From contig MU270065.1 in NCBI GenBank assembly GCA_021432635.1, positions 124,001 through 188,000 of the forward strand: DNA of 64,000 nucleotides, given 5' to 3'. A model generated the notes under the pieces. It was not told the DNA's origin and did no database searches. It saw only the letters and a list, made by a program, of their open reading frames with translations. The position numbers and the translations under genes are program-made. The DNA is from Thozetella sp. PMI_491 (Eukaryota; Ascomycota; Sordariomycetes; Chaetosphaeriales; Chaetosphaeriaceae). Shown piece after piece: positions 1 through 9,938 of this stretch; position 1 is the stretch's first letter, and every line of letters begins with the position of its first letter.

Positions 1-3000
1 TTTCACCACTGCGTGGTTCTCGACACTCAGGAAGGGAATGTCTTTGGCCAAGATCTGGATTGAGCTCGCCAGGACTTGGCCATTGTCAGTAGGGGTTCCG
101 ACCGCCTCGTGTATGCGCGGCACGAGCTCTATAACCCGGCGGTCCATGCGGGCAATAGCCCCGGCGAGGATGTATAAAGTAATCGTGCTATGTATTTCGA
201 ACGATGTGACTGCAGTGTTGGGGTTATTGACGCCGCTGGTCAGTTGTTCGCTCCAGAATCTCAGAATCGCCACGAGGCTATCCGAGTCTGGATCAGCAGA
301 TTTTGGCCCTCCAGGATATTTGTTGGATAAAATAGCACCGATAGCAGCACGGGCCTTGTTCGATCCTTTGGAAGACTTCTCAACCTCGATAATATCGCAG
401 ATGTACTTTTGCGCGATACCGTTGGGGGTGTACTAAAACCAAAATTAATACAGCTCTACCGAAAAAGTCGGTATGGCTAGCACTCACGAGAGAAGTCATG
501 GCGGCGGGCCACAGACCCTCCAGGATCCCTAACGTCAAGAACTCTTCGTTTGGTATTTTGTCCACCTTCGACTCGTGGAAGAGACTAAACGCGTTCTCGG
601 CGAGGCGGCAAGATTTCTGGAGACCCTCATCGAGATGCCGGACAACAAAGGTTGCCATCCTTGCGATGTGAGAGAGCACAACTTCATTGGATATCCCGGG
701 GGGTTGCAGGTCGGCCTGTTGATAAAATAGGAATATCGTGTATAGACACGACTTGAGGAAGTGGTGGTAAGCTTCTAGGTCATTTTGGTCAACTAGCTGG
801 GTAAACCACGCATCCTTATGAGTTTTAAATTCCCCGATCCAATCTTCATCCTTGCCTTGAGTTTTGAGAGCCTGAGAGTCGTACTTGGCATTGCAGGCAT
901 CGCGAAAGTTGAGCATTGCGCAGTGGATCGCGCCAATAATGACTGCCGAGGCACGGGGGTCATTCAAGACGGCTGTTGGCGGGAGAATTAGCTGAGTGAG
1001 GCTGGTAACCAGCTTCGTGAAATGCTGAAGCGCCGAATATGTCTGGATTGCTGGTTTGTCCAAGACAACATTCTTGGGTATTTCAGAGCATCCAATGAAG
1101 GCCAGCTTCGTCAGAACATCCCTAAGCGTGCCTAAGCTGTAGGCAGACGGAGCAGCCCAGGATCGCCTCTGGATTTCCGCCAAAACCTTCTCGACCAGAG
1201 CACCGAAGCCATCAGTGTAGTGAGTCACAATCATTCGTAAGGCTAGGACAGCCTCATCCTGAATTGTTGAGTTTGCGTTGTCGTTCGCGCTCAAAGTTAA
1301 TATCTCGACAAGGCGAAGGGAGAGAAGAGAGCATATTTCGTCGCAAGTAGCCTGGGAGAGCAACAGCTTCCCTGCTTCGCCACTGGAGGAGGTTGAAGGA
1401 GCCTTTTGGCTGACGAGCAAGGCCATTCCTTGAATAACCTCCTTGAGAATGTTGGTACTTTCCGTGTCCGGATTGGCGCTGAGATCTCTCCAGATCGGCA
1501 GGTATATGTCGTAGATGATGGCACGGAGCTGATTTTCTCCCTCGCCCTCTTCGCTTGCCTCACTCAGCTGAGGAACTTGCTGTATGTCGTCGACGGTCTC
1601 CGAGCGCGATTTAAGATAGAGATTTAAGAGACTCACGAGGTCTTTTCGGTGGCTAGGGGACTTCGGTTGACTCAAGTTCTTCCTAACCAGCGTGATAAAA
1701 ACTTGGCCACGCTTCAGGAGTCCCTCGGTATTGGCAGTGATGACTGCGTTGATGAGCAATCCGGACTGCTTCGTGTAGGTCGAGTTGGAGAGATCATCGC
1801 TGCAGTCTTTGATGACCATGTCAATATAATCAGTAAGATGCTGGCCAGTCGAGTCAGCTGCTAGTTTCTGCAGTTTGTTTGAGATGCCTTTAAGCACATC
1901 CAAGGTCGCATCAATGGTGTCCTTAGCCTCCCCGTTGCGCACTTCGTATTTTAGCGAATCCCATAGCTTGCGGGTGTAGGGGACGACGGTGTCTTGCGCC
2001 TGGGCGTACTGGTCGATGCAGGCGTTGATGGTCTTGAGAATGTCCACCTTCACGGAGACGGTTACTGCGTCTCCTTGGTCAAGCTTCTGGAGAAGATACG
2101 GGAATGCGAGTGGCGCCAGACTCTCGTGGGCCGAAAAGCAAGCCCTCAGCGCTCCCTTGAGGTCATCAGGTGTGACTCCAGCAGATGTTGCGGAGCCTCG
2201 CAGGGTAATTGGGAAGTAGGCCGAGAAAGCCTTGAATATCTCCTCCGCGATCTCTGGGGACGGCGAATACCCAGCCAGGATAGTCTTTAGAATGTCGAAC
2301 CAAATCAAGAGGTTTTGTGGGTCCCTCTCGTTCTGAGCGAGCTGCAGGAGGTTGACTACAAACTCGCAGGCGGCGCCATACGTCTTCTGCAGTTCCGCCT
2401 TTACCGGCGGGTCCTGGACCAGATCTCGAATGAGCGTGAACATCTGGAGTCGTGTTGCCGCAGTCTGGAGGCGGAAGTCGTCCTTGATCTGGGTGACGCT
2501 GCTGATGATCTTAACTGCGACATCTGGCTTGAAGTTTTTCATGCTGTAGAGCTCCCGCAGTGCCTTCGTGGCAGCCGTGATGCCCGCCTTGTGGTCATAG
2601 GAGAATATGGATCCGAAGAAGGCTACAAGGCGCTGGACTGTAAAGAAGCGTCAGATTTATCCAGCATGCTATTGACACGACGCGAAGCAATTACTCTGAT
2701 CGGCCTTGAGGGCGCTCCGATTTAATGCCTCTAGGGTGGCTGCTAGGAAGCCCAGGGCTGCGTGTTGCTAATAGTTAGCTAATTATCTGAGCGGGACCCT
2801 TGCTAGGAAAAGGGGGTTTGTTTGCATCGCAACGGCATGTGCTGAATGCTCACCTTTGGCGCGGGCAATAACATCTCCGCTCTCGGCTTCCTCACCGTCG
2901 TCTACTTGCATGTCGTCCCGTGACCCAGCAATCCATTGCTGAATGGACGAAGCCCAGTTGCCCACAACGGTGCTGTTGGCGTTGGAACTCTCGATTTCTA

Positions 3001-3185
3001 ATTCCCACGGTGAGCACAATTGGACAGGAGCACAAAGTCTAGAGGGGGGGCCAAAGAGAAAGGGGAGGGGGTAGGGGGTATTGGACAGAAGACTAACCTC
3101 TGGCGGCAGATTCGGCGAGGCTACTGAGCTCCTTCTCCTCGTCGGCGAGCACATACCGTAGTGCCAGATCTTTGAAGGCAGCCAT
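1..3185 (-). CDS. MMS19: MMS19/Met18-like cytosolic Fe-S targeting protein (3' end outside window)
   Basis: HEAT-repeat adaptor of the cytosolic iron-sulfur assembly targeting complex, which hands Fe-S clusters to DNA polymerases and the XPD helicase. Model: complement of 3098-3185, 2854-2997, 2695-2757, 488-2637 and 1-432, giving 959 visible residues; the C-terminus lies beyond position 1. The start (MAAFKDLALRYVLADEEKEL) is the first ATG of a frame that splices cleanly: donors GTTAGT, GTGAGC, GTAATT and GTGAGT, with phases that match at every junction. The MMS19 N-terminal domain signature is clear around 2100-2330, with the motif AFSAYFPITLR followed by a DDLKGALRACFSA stretch. The rest is alpha-solenoid without catalytic motifs, as expected. 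It is divergent from MTD1 across about 0.9 kb. Family call is from remembered homologues; length fits a family of roughly 1000 to 1100 residues. Confidence 0.9.
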
Positions 3186-4119
3186 GGCCGTTCACGAAGG
3201 ACAGGGGCTGGACAGCGCCCTGGAAAGTTTTAGATGGTTGGATGCCGTGATTCGCTTGGGAGGCGAGAAGGCGTGGTGTATAATGCGGGATAAAGAAGAG
3301 CAAAATGTTGGACACCGACGTCACAAGATGTCGTAAAGATAGGCACAAGTCGGGACGGCGAGGCTCGAGAGGAAAACTAGTTAAAAAGGCCCAGACCTCG
3401 TCGCCCGACCGGATAAGAGGGAAAATGCTGTTGAGTCCGCCGAAAGGCCCCGCGATCGAGGAAGTCCAGGGCAGCGGCCGATTGGCAATAAACGCCGTTA
3501 TCGCGGGCGGTGAGAAGCTACCACGGGGAGAATGAGCAATGCGCTAAGCTGGAACAAGTAAGAGGGGCAGCCCAAATTTTTCTTCAGTTACTCTTGGTCC
3601 CGAGACGGCACAGGGCCAAGAAAGCGTTCACTACTGTACGAGTCAACTTTCTTTCATATAAAGCCGCAAGCTTTTTGCCGATATCGTCGCCGGATGCCTT
3701 CACTCTGACTCCGAGACGGACTGGCGAGCTTCATTCTGACCACCTCTCGTTTCGATTCTCCCCCCCTTCCTCCTGGCTCTTTTCCATTTCAACATTTGAC
3801 TTGCCACCCGCAGGCGCAAATCTAGAGGAAAAGCGACCCTGGTAGTGGGGGAATTGACCTACCGCGGGGCAGAGCGCGACCTTGCAACCGTGCAATTACA
3901 GTGTGGCGTGGTAAGTTGGCCTGCGTCAAACTCTGCCCCCCTGAGCTTACGGCTGAGAGCTCACTTACACGCACCTGCAATGACGATTCCGCAACCATTG
4001 CCCTGCAGAACATGCCGGGAGCAAGGAAATATGCTTACCAGCTCGCCAGATACTCGAGACGCGTTCTCAGGAACCGCACCCTCACCCGCAATCCGTCTTG
4101 GTGGTTGACTCATCCCATC
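3186..4119. promoter_or_regulatory. MMS19-MTD1 divergent intergenic region with a likely MTD1 leader intron
   Basis: No conserved gene is visible. The right part looks like the MTD1 5' leader. A GTAAGT donor at 3911 and a CAG acceptor ending at 4008 would remove a 98-nt intron and place an in-frame ATG (4012) four bases after the splice. Pyrimidine-rich DNA at 3725-3800 is typical of fungal transcription start regions. Confidence 0.5.
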
Positions 4120-5373
4120 ATGGCCGACGTCCCCAAGACCTGCAAGGTTATCCTGGCCGACACGGTCGCTAAAAAGCTGATCAAAGAGGTTCATGACACT
4201 CTGGCCACGATCCAGCGCCCCGAGGACGGAAAGCCGTCCCTGGTTGCCTTCCTGGCGAACGATGACCCGGCTGCTGTGAAGTACGCCGAGTGGTCCAAGA
4301 AGACCTGCGAAGAGAAGTGAGTGCCACTCCGTTTATCGGTCCACTGCCAGCCTGCATTGATATGCCATCCTGTCTCCGGTACCAAAGGACCGAGGAGGAT
4401 TGGACGGAAGCTATCCAACCAGCGGCGGCGATGGACGTTGACTGGGTGAAATTGGAAATTGAAGCTTTCGAACTGCCTGCTGACGCGCAACTACGTAGCG
4501 GCTTCAATTTCGACTTGCGGCAAGTCAACAAGGAGGCGCTTGAGGAGGCCATCACTGCTGCCAACGATGACAGTGCCGTAGATGGCATCATCGTCTATTA
4601 CCCTATCTGGGAGAACAACCTGCAACACGACCGCTACATCCAGCAGATAGTATCCCTGGATAAGGATGTCGAGGGCCTCTCGCACAAGCACATCTACAAC
4701 ATGTACCACAACGCACGGTTCCTCGACCCGCCCGCCAACCAGAAGAAGTCGATCTTGCCCTGCACACCCCTGGCCATTGTCAAGGCCTTGGAGCACATGT
4801 CCATCTACAACCCCATCTTGGCGTCGGGCAATCGCCTGTTTGGCAAGACCATTACCGTCATCAACCGTAGCGAGGTCAACGGCCGGCCTCTGGCCGCCCT
4901 ACTGGCTAACGATGGCGCCAAGGTCTACTCAGTCGACATCACTGGCGTTCAGCTCTTCACCCGCGGCGAGGGCATCCGCCAGCTCCGCCACCAGGTCTCG
5001 GACCTTGAGGGGAAGAAGCTTGAGGATGTACTGCCCCTCAGCGATGTCATCATCAGCGGCGTGCCGACTGAGAAGTTCAAGGTCCCAACCGAACTGATAC
5101 GGGATGGCGCTGTGTGCATCAACTTCTCAAGCTTCCGCAACTTTGACGGGCCTGCGGTCAAGGAAAAGGCGAGCATCTATCTGCCCAGTGTGGGCAAGGT
5201 CACCATCGCGGTGCTGCTACGAAATCTGGTTGTGAGTGTCCCTCGCCCCGGTCCTTGCACCCCACCTCCGGGCGCATTCCTAACTTGTCTAGCGTCTCAT
5301 TGCGAACCGTCCGCCCCGGCCGGACCGCTCCCCTAGGTTGGTGGCAAGGAGCGAGGCGTTTGCTGAAGGTTAG
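4120..5373 (+). CDS. MTD1: NAD+-dependent 5,10-methylenetetrahydrofolate dehydrogenase (Mtd1 type)
   Basis: Oxidises methylene-THF to methenyl-THF in one-carbon metabolism. Exons 4120-4316, 4499-5231 and 5293-5373 give 336 residues. Catalytic-domain signatures follow the family order: the lysine-bearing segment VKYAEWSKKTCEENGF across the first junction, the DGIIVYYPIW segment, then PCTPLAIVKALE, and the Rossmann part with TVINRSEVNGRPLAALLAND. The first intron (GTGAGT donor, CGTAG acceptor) joins EEN-GFNFDLRQV exactly as in homologues. The third exon (RLIANRPPRPDRSP and 12 further residues) is variable sequence and less certain. The MADVPKTC start is the conventional cytosolic one. An in-frame ATG 36 codons upstream (4012) would add an Arg-rich leader, treated as a finding. 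NAD rather than NADP specificity is inferred from similarity to yeast Mtd1. Confidence 0.93.
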
Positions 5374-6015
5374 AGGTCTCGGCTGCTGGCCCTCTCCCAC
5401 CGTTTAGAGAATCACCTAGACAGATAGACGTCGATCAGGGTTTTCTTTGGCATATTACACGTATCGCTTTTTCTTCTCTCTGAGGAAATATTAAAATACG
5501 GTGGAATGGAAGTCTGGACAGAGCTTCCTTGAAAATCTTTTTATAGATTTCTCATGTCTGAAGGGAACTTCCCCCTAGCGCATCGCGAGGACTGGGAAAC
5601 ATGAACCTTTAGCTTATATCCCAGTGATGGCTGAGCCACTTGACAGACTGGAGGCTCGACTATGAGCTCTGTTTACACGCTGGTGCGCTCCTGATTCTAG
5701 GAGCTCCAACTAATTGGTGGTCGACTAAATATGCAGCGCACTTGGATTGCAGTAGCACACAGAAGTCGAAGGGGGTGCACTTGGCCCTAGACCGTCTCGA
5801 TGCCGCATTGCCGCGGCGCATACAGCTCCATCTGGGGGTATCTCGTTCAGATTCACCGGCCGAGGCGGCGATGCATGGAGACGCCAAAGTAGCTAGCCGT
5901 ACACATACCATTTGCTCCTAGCTTGCCTATCCCAGCCCACACTGACGCCTTTTGATGTCCGTATCCCTGGATCCCGAAGTGATGCATGACAGCGAGCGTG
6001 AGATTCCACTCTGAC
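5374..6015. other. Convergent 3' intergenic region between MTD1 and SPC2
   Basis: About 640 bp between two gene ends. AT-richer patches near 5480-5560 may carry polyadenylation signals. The short open frames here lack codon logic or recognisable motifs, and I see no RNA gene. Confidence 0.5.
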
Positions 6016-6771
6016 CTACGCCTTCCTCCTCTTGCCTCCCTTCTTCCCCACCGTCCCCGTCGACGAGGCGTCGGCGCCTGTCGTCTCCGACGCTGATCCC
6101 ACGACGCTGACGTCTGCTTGTGAGAGTGCGGCAAGCACCTCGGGCGTGTATGCATCGGACTCGGTCTTGACACGCTTAGGGTCGAGCTTGCCCACGACGG
6201 GAATCGCGGTCGCCAGGATGGTCTGGAACGGCGGCGCAATGAAGTGACCAGCCGAGTCGAACCACTCGGTAAACGGCTTGCTCAGGACTAGGGTCTGGGA
6301 GGGGCCAGACTTGGGCTTGATGGTGATTTCGACATTGTACTGGGGGATATTCTTCTTGGTGGATGTTGAGATGGAGATGGTCTCGCCGCTGGGCGCGGTG
6401 CCGACATACACGGTGCCCTTCTCAACCAGCCAGATCCACAGCGTCAAGGCGCCGTTGAGGAGGGAGTAGACAGCCACGGCGGCGGCTGTGTAGTACTTGG
6501 TCGACTGAAACCCGAGCTTCCAGTCCCACAGGAAGCAGAGGCCAGCGATGATGAAAGCCGTGTAGCCGAGGCCGAGCCGCACGTCTGTCAGGTAGTGTGA
6601 CTGCTTGAACTTGAGGGAATTGAGGTAGTTGGGGATCGCGTCGTCCGAGGTGTTCTTCAGATCTGCGCGGCCTTGTTAGCTTGTCTCCTCGCGCATGGCC
6701 GGCGCACCAGCTGCTAGGGTGCCGCCCGTACCTGCGAGGTTGTAGACGGTGATCTTTTCTTGCGACGCCAT
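6016..6771 (-). CDS. SPC2: Signal peptidase complex subunit 2 (SPC25-like)
   Basis: ER-membrane accessory subunit of signal peptidase, linking the catalytic subunits to the Sec61 channel. Exons are complement of 6732-6771 and 6016-6662, giving 228 residues. Exon 1 encodes MASQEKITVYNLA, and a GTACGG donor with a GCGCAG acceptor joins it in phase to DLKNTSDDAIPNYLNSL. Two neighbouring membrane segments (YTAFIIAGLCFLWDW and YYTAAAVAVYSLLNGAL, about residues 55-100) form the family hairpin, with both termini cytosolic. The C-terminal part ends in a basic tail (GKKGGKRRKA). It shares a 375-bp divergent promoter with EMC3, another ER membrane protein-biogenesis gene. Family recognition is strong; subunit identity rests on the hairpin position and the total length. 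Confidence 0.88.
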
Positions 6772-7146
6772 CGTGGGCAACGTGCACGCGAGATGCTCCA
6801 ATGGACTTGGATTGGGGGTCGCAGGACGCAGGCGCAGACAGAAGAAGGGGCCCCAGCAAGCTATAAGGTGGGAGAGGTGGGAGGTGCGAAAAGGCTAAAG
6901 GTGTCTTGATCTTTGGGGAGGTGAAGCCACCTACGACCTAAGCAAGACGCCTACCTAAGCAATATGACCCATGTGGCTCAAGCTGCCTGCCGGGCGTGGG
7001 TCTGACAGGGGTCCTGCGCCGCACTTTACCCCGTAGCTCCCACCCTTCCAATCCGACACGACGACATCTCACGTCCACACCCAAGAAGCAAAAAGCCCGC
7101 CTCGAAGCTTCGCCATCAGCAGCGCTGCGTTGCGCATCCCGTCAAA
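6772..7146. promoter_or_regulatory. Shared divergent promoter of SPC2 and EMC3
   Basis: There are 375 bp between the two start codons. The region contains a direct repeat of ACCTAAGCAA at 6936-6945 and 6953-6962. No TATA box is obvious. Bidirectional use is inferred from the head-to-head layout. Confidence 0.55.
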
Positions 7147-8172
7147 ATGGCCCAAGTCCCAGTGCAGACGATCCCAAGGGATCCCCAGTTGTTGTATGTG
7201 CACCTTGTTCCCTCCAATCTCCCGCTCGATTTGCTGACCGGACGCGCAGTTACTGGATTCTCTTCCCCATCACCGTCGTCATGGTAAAACACGCTCTCCT
7301 CCACGCGCGCGGCGGGCAACAAGCTCACACGTGAGATAGATCTTGTCCGGCATTCTCCGACACTATGTAACCGTTCTCTTGGCCACGCCTCCGAAGAAGC
7401 AGGACCAGAAGACGATGCGTGAGCAGCGGTCTCTCGTGCACGGCGTTAACGTCCGGACCAACTTCCACGTGCTCTCCAAGTCGTCCTTCAACAGCCGAAG
7501 GGAGGCCCTGACCACGGCCTACGAGTCGGGTGCCTACCTCAAGGACCCGGACCGTCGCGGCCAGCCGCCCCCGAACCCCATGAGCGACCCGAGCTCCATG
7601 GACGGCATGATGGGCATGATGAAGAACCAGATGGCCATGATTATCCCCAACACCCTCATCATGAGCTGGATCAACGCCTTCTTCAGCGGATATGTCATTA
7701 GTATGTGCTACAATACCGGACCACCGGAACCTCTATTTATACCGATTACGAGCTAATGCTGACGCCGACAGTGAAACTTCCTTTCCCCCTGACCATCAAG
7801 TTCAAGAGCATGCTCCAGGCCGGTGTTGCCACCAAGGACATGGACCCCCGCTGGATGTCTAGCATCAGCTGGTACTTCCTGTGCATCTTTGGCCTCCAGG
7901 CCGTGTTCAACTTTCTCCTCGGAAGCGACAACGGTTCGTTTCTCTCCCTGCTCCCCGAGCTTAGCAGCGATCCCATCGTGTACTAACTACGCGCAGCCGC
8001 GAACCAAATGGCACAGCAGATGGGACAGATGAACCCTCAGCAGCAACCATTCGGCCCGGGTGTCGACCCGGACAAGCAGTTCCTGGCGGAAGTCGAGAAC
8101 CTGGCTGTTATTGAGCACTACTCGGTGCTGGATGACGTCGAAAAGCGACTTCTAGAGGGTATCACATCATAG
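7147..8172 (+). CDS. EMC3: ER membrane protein complex subunit 3 (EMC3/TMEM111)
   Basis: Insertase core subunit of the ER membrane complex, an Oxa1/YidC-superfamily protein that places transmembrane helices into the ER. Exons are 7147-7193, 7250-7283, 7340-7700, 7772-7933 and 7997-8172, giving 259 residues; all four introns keep frame. Exon 2 is only 34 nt and encodes part of the conserved first helix (FYWILFPITVVMILSG). The loop RSLVHGVNVRTNFHVLS, the helices around MAMIIPNTLIMSWINAFFSG and WYFLCIFGLQAVFNFLLGSD, and the Met-rich cytosolic segment MDGMMGMMKNQM are all family hallmarks. It faces SPC2 head to head and ends 55 bp before the oppositely oriented RPC25. Confidence 0.95.
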
Positions 8173-8227
8173 ACAAGCAGATAGAACGCCAAATGAAAGT
8201 GGCGGAGCCCCAGCGCTTCTCCCAACC

Positions 8228-9107
8228 TTACTCGTCCCACCAGAGGCAGCAGCCTAGGCCGGCCCCCTTCATGGACGCCGTGATCTTGTATGGGGCCTTG
8301 TTTAGGTGCTCATTGACGTCCCCAATTCCGATGGGACCGGTAGGGGTCTGGTCATGCCACTCCTCAGCGATGATTTGGACCCGGGCCATTTCGTGTGTAT
8401 CGTAATACATGACCTGATCATCATCCTTCCACACCCAGAGCGCATCCCTCTGCTCGCTGTCGTCTCATTAGCTCGGGGTTGCCGCGGTGACTGCTGGCCG
8501 GATACTTACAATACAGCTTCGTCTGGAAGCTCATTAAAGGGGACAAAGATGTCGTCAAAAAAGTCGGTGCGAACTACGGGGATGGTCAACAGGGCGACTA
8601 GGTGTCAAAAAGGGTTAATAGGAGGCTAACGGTTGATTCCATCCTGGGTAGCGCTGGTAATGCGGGCTAGTATCACTTCGCCCTTGTAGGGCCGGAATAC
8701 AATCATACGAAACTCGACTGCGAAAAGGTTAGGAGAGCTGCGTGACTGGAGTAACTGAAGCAGGGCAGGGAGCAGGGAGAGCTACCATTGACGCTGACCA
8801 GTCCCGTCCCATGGCCAATGAGACCTTCAGAAGTCCACAGGATATCCCAGAGGGAGATACAAAGTCCAATCTTTTGTATCACCTGGGCTCTGTGAGTCAG
8901 CACGCCATGGACAAGCACATGAGAGGAAAAGGCTGACCTTGTTTGAGTATTTGGCGTCGATGTTGTCCTGGATAGCCTCGAGACTGTTCTTACGGAAGTC
9001 TTCGGGCTTAATCTGGACCAAGTCGGCGATCTTAGTCTAAGCCGAGGATTGTTAGACCAAGCGTACGCAGGTGAGTAGTCAGATGAAGAACAGACCAGTA
9101 TAAACAT
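8228..9107 (-). CDS. RPC25: RNA polymerase III subunit RPC25 (RPC8)
   Basis: Stalk subunit of RNA polymerase III, paired with RPC17 and needed for initiation on tRNA and 5S genes. Six exons: complement of 9096-9107, 8938-9036, 8786-8882, 8631-8717, 8510-8597 and 8228-8456, giving 203 residues. The first coding exon has only 12 nt (MFIL) and splices to TKIADLVQIKPEDF, matching yeast MFILSKIADLVRIPP. The second block, KVIQKIGLCISLWDIL, is the SHS2/Rpb7-N core. RTDFFDDIFVPFNELPD lies in the S1/OB part, and the C-terminus GLGCCLWWDE matches the family ending. The first donor is GTCTGT, a weak site, but no other junction gives the conserved N-terminus. Its 3' end converges on EMC3. Confidence 0.92.
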
Positions 9108-9938
9108 CTTGAATGCTGGCCTGGGCTTGCAGGCGTGCCACAATAAGTACGGTGGCCACGCAGATTTCGAGGAATTTTTGTAGGTTCAAGCGCAGGCTCC
9201 CAATAGCGGGGAGCATCTAAGGTGACTGTCACCCGCGGTTTGCAGTGGCGGCAGGATTTGTTCTTGATGGTGGGCCACGGCTAACGGCTTCTTGCGAAAG
9301 TGCAGATGTGCGCTAGAGGCTTTCAGATCATGATATGATCTGACTCACCGCCCGATGAGGTATATCCGGATAGATAGATATAGCTTCCTGAGGAAGACCT
9401 CGAGTTCTCAGTCTGTCAAGATACCTACGACGGGTGAAAGAAAAAAGGGCGCCGGTATTGGCTTCAGTTGTCAAAACCCCACTGAAGCTCGTTTTCTGCC
9501 AGCGCCTGCTTGGTGGGGGCCAGTGCTTACACCGCCTCAATCCCGGCAAAACTTTGGCTCAACCAGCGCGTCCCGTCATTTAGGACATCAATCCACCCAT
9601 CCTACAGAACAAACTTTGACCTTGCTCTCTTCCTTCCCTCACATCGGCGTCTCAGATCGTTCTTTCGCGTCAGTCTCTGCCTTCGCTCGCACCACCCCCT
9701 CCCCCTTTTCCTTCGTCTTGTTCCCGCCCTCGTCTCGTACACACAGCAAATTCCTCCATCGAACTCTGACTGAAAACCCGGCACGCCCGGGGCGCGTCTG
9801 CTGTCAGGTCGTCAGTTCTCAGCTGGCTACAATCGGCGCGCGGACCACCCATCCAAACCTGCCGTCGCGGAGCACGACATCACCCCTCCGAAAGCCGCAG
9901 CGGTTCGAGTTGTTTGTGCCCACTGGCACTCATCCGTC
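9108..9938. promoter_or_regulatory. RPC25-NUFIP divergent promoter region
   Basis: The 831 bp separate two RNA-machinery genes. The half nearest the + gene (about 9590-9900) is pyrimidine-rich, consistent with a long 5' leader. A long overlapping frame crosses into the NUFIP gene but is a by-product of its composition. Confidence 0.45.
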
